The position numbers and the translations under genes are program-made. This document shows positions 1 through 5,175 of a stretch of DNA of 8,180 nt, one piece after another. This stretch comes from an uncultured Ruminococcus sp. GTDB taxonomy: Bacteria; Bacillota; Clostridia; Oscillospirales; Ruminococcaceae. Each line of letters begins with the position of its first letter. The first letter of the stretch is position 1. Location of the stretch: positions 1-8,180 of the forward strand of contig CAMJES010000089.1 of the NCBI GenBank assembly GCA_946404705.1, written 5' to 3'. The notes below the pieces were generated by a model that was not told the origin of the DNA, ran no database searches, and saw nothing but the letters and a program-made list of their open reading frames with translations.

Positions 1-457
1 CACCTACCGAAAAACCTGACTGGTTATTCTGAGGCTGTGCAGGCTGCTGATAGCTCTGCTGCGGTGCGAACTGCTGATTGTTGTGGCTATATCCGCCTGT
101 GCTTGCATCCTGTGAAGATTTGGTTTCGCCAAAGGAAATCCTTTCAGCCATAACCTCACAAGTATAATGTTTTACATCCGGATGATTACGGTCATCATAA
201 GAACCTGTTCTGAGGTTTCCCTCAACAAGAACTAAACGTCCTTTAGTAAGATAACGGCTGACAAATTCAGCATTTTTATCCCACGCATTTACAGTAATAA
301 AATCCGTCTGACGTTCATTGGTAGCACTATTCATACCCCTGTCAACAGCAACTGTAAAACGGCAAGTACTGGCACCGCTCGGAGTTTGCCTTAACTCAGG
401 GTTCTGAGTAAGTCTACCCATAAGAATAACTTTATTAATAGCACAAGAATTAAGCAT
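1..457 (-). CDS. ssb: Single-stranded DNA-binding protein SSB (3' end cut by window edge)
   Basis: Binds and protects single-stranded DNA during replication, repair and recombination. The frame reads MLNSCAINKVILMGRL at the start, then the OB-fold core (about residues 7-112) with the family patterns GRLTQNPELRQTPSG, FITVNAWDKNAEFVSRYL and KGRLVLVEGNLRTGSY. From about residue 115 comes a Gln/Asn/Pro/Ser/Gly-rich disordered linker (QQFAPQQSYQQPAQPQNNQ). The acidic C-terminal tip that recruits partner proteins should follow but lies outside the window; 152 residues are visible. The ATG at 457 is chosen because a GGAGG (467-471) stands 9 nt upstream. The gene starts 24 bp after rpsF, the usual rpsF-ssb-rpsR order. 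Its codons lean to T-ending ones (five of six Phe are TTT), whereas all rpsF Phe codons are TTC. The family assignment is secure. Confidence 0.95.
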   Translation of the reverse strand, partial: MLNSCAINKVILMGRLTQNPELRQTPSGASTCRFTVAVDRGMNSATNERQTDFITVNAWDKNAEFVSRYLTKGRLVLVEGNLRTGSYDDRNHPDVKHYTCEVMAERISFGETKSSQDASTGGYSHNNQQFAPQQSYQQPAQPQNNQSGFSVG

Positions 458-481
458 AACAATCAACCTCCACGTCAATTA

Positions 482-772
482 TTACTTTACAGTAACGAGG
501 CAACGCATAACGCCGTCTGTGATCTTGAGTACACGCTCGAATTCTGCGGGGAATTCAGGCTTTGCATTGAATGTGTAAAGAACATAGTAGCCTTCTGCCT
601 GATCATCGATCTCGTAAGCAAGCTTCTTCTTGCCCCACTCGTCAACGCTTTCAAGTGTGCCGTTAGCTTCGATCATACCCTTGAACTTTTCGATAAGAGC
701 CTTTGCAGCGTCCTCACCGTTATTCAAGCTGTAGATTACCATGGCCTCGTAAGATTCGTTTAACTTTGCCAT
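482..772 (-). CDS. rpsF: 30S ribosomal protein S6
   Basis: S6 is a small-subunit ribosomal protein that pairs with S18 on the central domain of 16S rRNA. The 96-residue product (MAKLNESYEAMVIYSL...) has the family length and its conserved blocks: YEAMVIYS in the first strand, WGKKKLAYEIDDQAEGYYVLYTF in two pieces in the middle, and the closing RVLKITDGVMRCLVTVK. A longer frame opens at 802, but the start at 772 is preferred: AGGAGGT (781-787) sits 8 nt before it and the product then begins like other S6 proteins. The upstream start would place the Shine-Dalgarno inside the coding region. Codons are C-ending and look optimised for high expression. It is the first gene of the rpsF-ssb unit and is driven by the consensus promoter at 837-865. 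Confidence 0.97.
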   Translation of the reverse strand: MAKLNESYEAMVIYSLNNGEDAAKALIEKFKGMIEANGTLESVDEWGKKKLAYEIDDQAEGYYVLYTFNAKPEFPAEFERVLKITDGVMRCLVTVK

Positions 773-787
773 TATAATACACCTCCT

Positions 788-824
788 CTTGGATTTACCC
801 ACACATCAAATTAGTATGAGCAAG
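788..824 (-). promoter_or_regulatory. Possible rpsF leader hairpin next to the ribosome binding site
   Basis: The roughly 58-nt leader can fold on the minus strand. CUUG (821-824) pairs with CAAG (788-791), and CUCAUAC (814-820) pairs with GUGUGGG (798-804, two or three G-U pairs). A 9-nt loop closes it, and a 6-nt bulge (792-797) lies only on the 3' side. The fold ends directly at the AGGAGG. Many bacteria use an S6:S18-binding leader here, with an asymmetric bulge carrying CCG. That CCG is not present in this bulge, so a match to that element is not claimed. Confidence 0.3.
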
Positions 825-836
825 GATTACCTAAAT

Positions 837-865
837 ATTATATCAGAAATTCGAAGGCTTGTCAA
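837..865 (-). promoter_or_regulatory. SigA promoter of rpsF-ssb
   Basis: The minus strand reads TTGACA (860-865), a 17-bp spacer, then TATAAT (837-842). Both hexamers match the housekeeping consensus exactly with ideal spacing. Transcription would start near 830, leaving a leader of about 58 nt before the rpsF ATG at 772. A very strong promoter is expected for a ribosomal protein operon. Confidence 0.9.
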
Positions 866-979
866 GCTTTTTTCGATATTTTCACAAAAAAACTTCCTGC
901 CTGCGCTCCGATACATCTTATTTTACACTATTTATATATAAATGTCAACTGCTAAACTTATCAAAGAAATTCATTGAAT

Positions 980-1001
980 ATTGTTAATATATTGTAAATA
1001 T
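980..1001 (+). repeat. 11-bp tandem direct repeat upstream of the CheW-CZB promoter
   Basis: ATTGTTAATAT (980-990) is followed directly by ATTGTAAATAT (991-1001), identical at 10 of 11 positions. A partial third copy (ATTGAATATT, 973-982) overlaps its left end. The period is close to one helical turn and the block ends 12 bp before the -35. It could be a regulator site, but AT-rich chance similarity is also possible. The rest of the 303-bp divergent gap (773-1075) holds only the two promoters and leaders. Confidence 0.35.
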
Positions 1002-1013
1002 TTCAAAAAGTAT

Positions 1014-1042
1014 TTGCAAACTTACAATGTTTTTGCTATAAT
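1014..1042 (+). promoter_or_regulatory. Extended -10 promoter of the CheW-CZB gene
   Basis: TTGCAA (1014-1019), a 17-bp spacer, then TATAAT (1037-1042). The -10 is preceded by TGC, which gives an extended -10 element that offsets the imperfect -35. Start of transcription would be near 1049. This is a housekeeping SigA-type promoter; I found no SigD/sigma-28 motif, although motility genes often use one. GGAGG (1064-1068) lies 7 nt before the ATG. Confidence 0.75.
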
Positions 1043-1075
1043 TAATATAGTATATATCTTTACGGAGGAAATAAT

Positions 1076-1918
1076 ATGGAAGACAAAATTCTTAACAATG
1101 ACCTTCCTTGGCTTATATTTTCGCTTTGCGGTTTTACTTATGCTATCAACACGGAATTTGTAACGGGAATTCTCGTTCCGCCCGATAATCTGACCGCAGT
1201 TCCAGACGCGCCGGAAGAATACCGCGGAATAGTAAACATCCGCGGAGCTGTTTACCCTGTTATAGATATGCGCCACCTATTCGGTTATCCCTCGCTCGAC
1301 AAGGAATGTGAGGATTTTACGGCTATGCTCGAACAGCGTGAAAAGGATCACATCAACTGGGCTAACGAGCTGAAGCGCTCGGTCGAAGCAGGAGAAGAAT
1401 TCAAGCTCACGACCGACCCTCACAAATGCGCGTTCGGTATGTGGTATGATGAATTCAAGAAAAATCCTCACAATGCTGACTATTCTCTGCACAAGATCGA
1501 GGCTCCGCACGAAGCTCTGCACAAAACTGCCGAAGATATCGCCGCTGTACGCAGGCTTCCCGATTCTCCCGACAAATCTCGCAAGCTTTCAGAGCTTATG
1601 AATATCGTTTTTGACGAATATGTCCCCGAGATCGTTAACATTATGGACGAATCAAAGAACAGATACAAAAGCTTTTTCCGCGAAACAATGGTAACATTCA
1701 ACTCGGACGGCGGAAATACTGCAATTATTGTGGACAAGGTGCTTGCAGTCGACAAGATAACGCCCGTCAGCGGAAGAACAAATATGGACAGAATATTCTC
1801 CTCGCCCTTTTTCACAGGCGTTGCGCGAAACAGCCGTGTTGACGATGACATTCTTATAATTGATGACAGAAAGGTCATTGCAAAATCGACCCACGATATC
1901 CCTAACAACGATAATTAA
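1076..1918 (+). CDS. Chemotaxis adaptor: CheW domain with an inserted CZB zinc-binding domain
   Basis: CheW proteins couple chemoreceptors to the histidine kinase CheA. The 280-residue product starts like a CheW (WLIFSLCGFTYAINTEFVTGIL, then YRGIVNIRGAVYPVIDMRHLFG, about residues 10-72). It breaks off, then resumes at about residue 205 with NTAIIVDKVLAVDKI and FFTGVARNSRVDDDILIIDD. Between the halves lies a chemoreceptor zinc-binding (CZB) domain: DHINWANEL (H92), the signature CAFGMWYDEF (C118) and HEALH (H145, H149). These four residues are the expected one-Cys/three-His zinc site. Residues about 155-204 form a further helical connector. CZB domains of other proteins sense zinc or hypochlorous acid through this Cys; that role here is inference. 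No other che genes lie nearby, it has its own promoter and terminator, and no signal peptide or membrane segment is seen, so it should be cytosolic. Domain calls are strong; the signal sensed is unknown. Confidence 0.88.
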   Translation: MEDKILNNDLPWLIFSLCGFTYAINTEFVTGILVPPDNLTAVPDAPEEYRGIVNIRGAVYPVIDMRHLFGYPSLDKECEDFTAMLEQREKDHINWANELKRSVEAGEEFKLTTDPHKCAFGMWYDEFKKNPHNADYSLHKIEAPHEALHKTAEDIAAVRRLPDSPDKSRKLSELMNIVFDEYVPEIVNIMDESKNRYKSFFRETMVTFNSDGGNTAIIVDKVLAVDKITPVSGRTNMDRIFSSPFFTGVARNSRVDDDILIIDDRKVIAKSTHDIPNNDN

Positions 1919-1951
1919 TGCGGAATTAATGCATTAATACCAAGAATTTAT

Positions 1952-2030
1952 AAACGCAATTCATAAAATCGGATAAGCTAAAAGCTCTATGCTTTAAAAC
2001 TTTTAGTCGATGAAATGGATTGCGTTTTTT
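1952..2030 (+). terminator. Long multi-tier hairpin with U-tract after the CheW-CZB gene
   Basis: Positions 1952-1964 pair with 2015-2027 over 13 bp (one G-U pair), and the right arm runs into a T-tract at 2025-2030. Inside, ATCG (1968-1971) pairs with CGAT (2008-2011) and CTAAAAG (1978-1984) with CTTTTAG (2000-2006). An alternative inner stem is AAAGC/GCTTT (1981-1985/1991-1995). It begins about 33 bp after the stop codon. It is probably the intrinsic terminator, but the large structured interior is unusual for one. Confidence 0.65.
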
Positions 2031-2056
2031 ATATCATAAATCCGAATTTCGCATTT

Positions 2057-2090
2057 CAAACTCCACTCTCAACACTCCAAACTCCACACT
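2057..2090. repeat. Short imperfect direct repeat in the convergent intergenic region
   Basis: CAAACTCCACTCT (2057-2069) recurs as CAAACTCCACACT (2078-2090) with 12 of 13 bases identical, and the related CAACACTC lies between. The plus strand here is nearly free of G. It sits between two terminators and is not coding on either strand as far as I can see. It may be a low-complexity intergenic repeat. Confidence 0.4.
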
Positions 2091-2101
2091 ACAAATTACG
2101 C

Positions 2102-2138
2102 ATACAAAAAGCGTCGGAAAAACCGACGCTTTTTGTAT
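2102..2138 (-). terminator. Strong intrinsic terminator of the cellobiose phosphorylase gene
   Basis: A perfect inverted repeat pairs 2102-2117 with 2123-2138 (16 bp) around a 5-nt loop. Its core is GCGTCGG/CCGACGC flanked by A and T runs. Read on the minus strand it starts 8 bp after the phosphorylase stop and ends in a T-run. Because the flanks are symmetric it can also stop rightward transcription, so it isolates the two convergent genes. Confidence 0.92.
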
Positions 2139-2145
2139 TTTACTT

Positions 2146-4620
2146 TTAGCCCATTACTGCGACAACTTCGTGAGTGCCGTCTGCAAATACGGGGAGAACA
2201 TTTCCTTCGATTGCCTTGCCGTCAACGGTGATAGACTTGATACCCTTTGAAACATGGTAGGGGTTCTGGATCTTAACGTTGTAAACAGCGTTTCTGAATG
2301 TTCTTGAAACTTCATAGCCGTCCCAAGCCTTAGGAATGGACGGGTCGATCTTAAGTCCGCTGTAATCGGGGATGATACCGAGGATATACTGCGAAATTGC
2401 AACGAAGTTCCATGCAGCTGTACCTGTGAGCCAGCTGTTCTTTGCTTCGCCGAAGCGCTTTGCGTCCTTACCTGCAACCATCTGTGCATATACATACGGT
2501 TCGGTTCTGTGGAGCTGCTCGTCCTCCTGATATGCAGGAGCAATTCTTGTATAATAGTCGAACGCTCTGTCACCCATGCCTGCATAAGCAGCAGCGCACA
2601 TGATCCAAGCGTTGTTATGGCAGAAGATACCTGCGTTTTCCTTATATCCGCCGGGATATGTGGAGATCTCGCCGTATTCAACGATATACTTTGTGAATGC
2701 AGGATTATTAAGCACAAGACCATGCTCTGTTGCGAGGAACTTGTCGATGCTGTCCATAGTCTTTTCGGTGAATTCCTTGCCGCCGATATCGGACATTACG
2801 CAGAAGCCCTGCGGTTCGATGAAGATCTTGCCCTCTTCGTTCTCGTGTGATCCGACCTTCTTGCCGTAAGCGTCATAAGCTCTGAGGAACCAGTCGCCGT
2901 CCCAGCCGAAGTCGATGATAGCCTGCTTCATCTTTTCGATCTCTGCCTTAGCCTTGTCAGCTTCTTCGGTCTGACCCTTAAGGCGGCAGAGCTTTTCATA
3001 TTCGGGGCCGATATATGTAAACATACCTGCGATCATTACGGATTCAGCGGTCTGCTCGTTAAGCGGCTCGCCTGTTTCGGGGTTAACTTCCTTCGCGATG
3101 TTGGAAGCTGTGTTCTGGAAGCTTTCGCCGGGTACTCTTGAGAAGCAGTTGAGGTTCAAGCAGTCGTTCCAGTCAGCACGGCCGATAAGCGGAAGTCCGT
3201 GAGGGCCCTTATTGTTTACAACGTGGTAGAATGATCTCTTGAGGTGGTCGAGGAGCGGCTGTGCGAGAGCAGGGTCGTTCTTATAGTCAACCATTTCATC
3301 GAGAATTCCGAGGTCGCCTGTTTCCTTGATATAAGCGGCTGTGGAAAGGATCATCCAGAGCGGATCGTCGTTGAAGTTTGTACCTGCAGCGTCGTTGCCC
3401 TTCTTTGTGAGCGGCTGATACTGGTGGTAGTTTCCGCCGTCTTCGAGCTGTGTTGCAGCAATGTCGAGGATTCGCTCTCTTGCACGTTCGGGGATCTGGT
3501 GAACGAAGCCGAGGATATCCTGATTAGAGTCACGGAAGCCCATGCCTCTGCCGATGCCGCTCTCGAAGTATGAAGCGGAACGCGAGAGGTTGAATGTAAC
3601 CATACACTGGTACTGGTTCCAGATATTGACCTGTCTGTTGAGCTTTTCATCGGGCGATCTGAGGTTGTACTTAGCAAGAAGATCTTCCCAAGTCTTGGCA
3701 AGCTCTGCAAAAGCAGCGTCTACTTTTTCGGTTGTATCGAACTTAGCCATCATTTCATAAGCCTTGGACTTATTCATTGTGCCGTCAGCGTTGAACTTCT
3801 GATCGTAAGGGTTCTCAACATAGCCGAGAATGAACACAAGGGTCTTCTCCTCGCCTGCTGCGAGAGTGATCTCCTTATAATGCGAGGCTACGGGCGACCA
3901 GCCGTCTGCAACAGAGTTCTTTGGTGCGCCGTCAATAACGGTCTGCGGATTATGGAAATCATTGTATATGCTGCCCATAAATGTTTCACGGTCGGTATCA
4001 AAGCCGTCAACGGTATCATTTACAGCATAGAAAGCGAAATGGTTTCTTCTTTCCTTATATTCGGTCTTGTGGTAGATTACAGCACCGTTCTTTTCGAGTT
4101 CAACTTCGCCCGTATTGAAGTTACGCTGGAAGTTTGTGCTGTCGTCGTTAGCGTCCCAAAGGCACCATTCAACGAAGGAGAAGAGCTTGAATGTCTTTGC
4201 GGAGCCGCTTTCGTTCTTAAGAACTACCTTCTGTACCTCGCCTGTGAAATTCTGGGGAACAAAGAATGTTACCTCGGCGGAAAGACCGTTCTTTTTGCCT
4301 GTGATCTTTGTATAGCCCATACCGTGGCGGCACTCGTAGGAGTCAAGCTCTGTCTTTACGGGAGCCCAGCCGGGGTTCCAAACTGTGCCGTTGTCGTTGA
4401 TGTAGAAATAACGTCCGCCTGCATCTGCAGGAACGTTATTATAGCGGTAACGTGTGATTCTTGCAAGGCGCGCGTCCTTATAGAAGTCATAGCCGCCTGC
4501 GGTGTTGGAGATCAGGCCAAAAAAGTCCTGAGTTCCGAGATAGTTTATCCACGGGTACGGGGTTTTGGGGGAATTAATGACATATTCCTTGTTTTTGTCA
4601 TCATAAAAACCGTATTTCAT
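2146..4620 (-). CDS. Cellobiose phosphorylase (glycoside hydrolase family 94)
   Basis: Splits cellobiose with inorganic phosphate into alpha-glucose 1-phosphate and glucose (EC 2.4.1.20), saving ATP during cellulose use. It has no signal peptide, so it acts in the cytosol on imported cellobiose. The 824 residues match the family's usual length. The N-terminal beta-sandwich carries TPYPWINYLG (about 20-29), DFFGLISNTAGGY and RITRYRYNNVPADAGGRYFY. The (alpha/alpha)6 barrel holds GFRDSNQD (361-368, sugar-binding Arg/Asp) and ADWNDCLNLNCFS (482-494), where D486 corresponds to the catalytic acid of known cellobiose phosphorylases. The phosphate site is expected at H668 (CHNNAW) and TGT (732-734). 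The DWNDCLNLNCFS form argues for cellobiose rather than chitobiose or cellodextrin, though specificity is inferred. The ATG at 4620 has GAGG (4629-4632) 8 nt upstream. It is monocistronic, with its own promoter, operator and terminator; no transporter lies beside it. Confidence 0.93.
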   Translation of the reverse strand: MKYGFYDDKNKEYVINSPKTPYPWINYLGTQDFFGLISNTAGGYDFYKDARLARITRYRYNNVPADAGGRYFYINDNGTVWNPGWAPVKTELDSYECRHGMGYTKITGKKNGLSAEVTFFVPQNFTGEVQKVVLKNESGSAKTFKLFSFVEWCLWDANDDSTNFQRNFNTGEVELEKNGAVIYHKTEYKERRNHFAFYAVNDTVDGFDTDRETFMGSIYNDFHNPQTVIDGAPKNSVADGWSPVASHYKEITLAAGEEKTLVFILGYVENPYDQKFNADGTMNKSKAYEMMAKFDTTEKVDAAFAELAKTWEDLLAKYNLRSPDEKLNRQVNIWNQYQCMVTFNLSRSASYFESGIGRGMGFRDSNQDILGFVHQIPERARERILDIAATQLEDGGNYHQYQPLTKKGNDAAGTNFNDDPLWMILSTAAYIKETGDLGILDEMVDYKNDPALAQPLLDHLKRSFYHVVNNKGPHGLPLIGRADWNDCLNLNCFSRVPGESFQNTASNIAKEVNPETGEPLNEQTAESVMIAGMFTYIGPEYEKLCRLKGQTEEADKAKAEIEKMKQAIIDFGWDGDWFLRAYDAYGKKVGSHENEEGKIFIEPQGFCVMSDIGGKEFTEKTMDSIDKFLATEHGLVLNNPAFTKYIVEYGEISTYPGGYKENAGIFCHNNAWIMCAAAYAGMGDRAFDYYTRIAPAYQEDEQLHRTEPYVYAQMVAGKDAKRFGEAKNSWLTGTAAWNFVAISQYILGIIPDYSGLKIDPSIPKAWDGYEVSRTFRNAVYNVKIQNPYHVSKGIKSITVDGKAIEGNVLPVFADGTHEVVAVMG

Positions 4621-4650
4621 TCATCTAACCTCACTTAAATATTTTAATTA

Positions 4651-4672
4651 ATATACTGTAAAAAAAGTATAT
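4651..4672 (-). repeat. AT-only inverted repeat in the phosphorylase leader
   Basis: ATATACT (4651-4657) and AGTATAT (4666-4672) form a 7-bp stem with an 8-nt loop in the 5' untranslated region. It overlaps a second small palindrome, TATCATTGATA (4670-4680), near the predicted transcription start. Stability is low; this may be an accessory binding site or chance. Confidence 0.25.
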
Positions 4673-4682
4673 CATTGATACA

Positions 4683-4711
4683 ATTTTAACATATTAAACG
4701 TTTAATATCAA
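4683..4711 (-). promoter_or_regulatory. SigA promoter of the cellobiose phosphorylase gene
   Basis: On the minus strand TTGATA (4706-4711) is followed by a 17-bp spacer and TAAAAT (4683-4688), with TGT directly before the -10 giving an extended element. A/T tracts lie upstream. The predicted start near 4676 leaves a leader of about 56 nt. The spacer is almost entirely occupied by a palindrome, so access would be controlled by whatever binds it. Confidence 0.8.
4691..4708. promoter_or_regulatory. 18-bp perfect palindromic operator, LacI-family type
   Basis: ATATTAAACGTTTAATAT is identical to its reverse complement. A central CG in an even palindrome is typical of operators bound by LacI/GalR-family repressors. 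It fills the -35/-10 spacer and overlaps the -35 by three bases, a position where a bound repressor would block RNA polymerase. Induction by cellobiose or a related sugar is inference. No LacI-family gene is present in this window, so control would be in trans. Confidence 0.75.
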
Positions 4712-4730
4712 TAGCATTTTTGATTTTAAT

Positions 4731-4759
4731 GCATAAAAAAATTTTCGATTTTCTTATGC
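4731..4759 (-). terminator. Weak possible terminator hairpin between the 105-residue gene and phosphorylase
   Basis: On the minus strand GCATAA...TTATGC closes an 11-bp stem (one G-U pair, 7-nt loop UCGAAAA). The T-run is inside the 3' arm rather than after it, so it is not a standard terminator. A second A/T hairpin, ACTTTT/AAAAGT, lies at 4760-4774. Together they may end the transcript of the XRE unit before the phosphorylase promoter. Confidence 0.3.
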
Positions 4760-4841
4760 ACTTTTAACAAAAGTTTTTTTCAGTAAGTTGGCTTGTATTC
4801 TGATCGGCAGACGTATGTACGGTAACCTGTCCCTGAGTAGA

Positions 4842-5159
4842 TCATTCAGAATTACGGTGTAGGGTGCATTCACCCGACGCCGCTTTAAAATTCCAACGGA
4901 CAAAAGCCCAACTGTTCTCATTTACTTCTAAAGTAACAGCATCCGAACCTGCGCCAAGCTTTATATGCTGACGCATTTTTATTAAAACAGCTTCTGCGCA
5001 TCCTTCCGACATACTGACATCAAAAGAGAACGAATATACACGATTTTTACGCAGTCTGACCGGATACATGACCCAACCCGTACATGATTTTACCGATGCT
5101 CTTTCCTCTGCTTTTCCACAGCGAAACAGAAACATAACAGAACGTATGCATTTTATCAT
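4842..5159 (-). CDS. Unrecognised 105-residue protein in a unit with the XRE regulator
   Basis: I do not recognise a family. The gene is supported by context: AAAGGAG (5169-5175) lies 9 nt before the ATG at 5159, and it starts 16 bp after the stop of the XRE regulator, so the two should be co-transcribed. The N-terminal 40 residues are basic with three Cys (4, 14, 26). The rest alternates hydrophobic and polar residues like a small beta-rich fold (VYSFSFDVSM, DAVTLEVNENSWAFVRWNF), with Cys 54 and 98. There is no convincing signal peptide; the short hydrophobic MFLF near the N-terminus is too brief for a membrane helix. The stop codon overlaps another ATG in ATGA. A role as partner or target of the regulator is only inference from position. 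Confidence 0.6.
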   Translation of the reverse strand: MIKCIRSVMFLFRCGKAEERASVKSCTGWVMYPVRLRKNRVYSFSFDVSMSEGCAEAVLIKMRQHIKLGAGSDAVTLEVNENSWAFVRWNFKAASGECTLHRNSE

Positions 5160-5175
5160 ATTCAGTCACTCCTTT

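Noticed and set aside
773..802. Upstream rpsF start at 802 (ten extra residues)
   Set aside because: It would bury the AGGAGG at 782-787 inside the gene and give an N-terminus unlike S6. The start at 772 has ideal spacing.
866..1013. SigD/sigma-28 promoter for the chemotaxis gene
   Set aside because: No TAAA...CCGATA-type motif was found upstream. The extended -10 SigA promoter explains the gene better.
981..1163. 60-codon plus-strand frame in the CheW-CZB leader
   Set aside because: It overlaps the promoter and runs out of frame into the real gene; it has no ribosome binding site.
3880..4638. 252-codon plus-strand frame opposite the phosphorylase
   Set aside because: It is antisense to a strongly supported GH94 gene, has no ribosome binding site and no recognisable protein pattern. 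It arises from the codon bias of the real gene.
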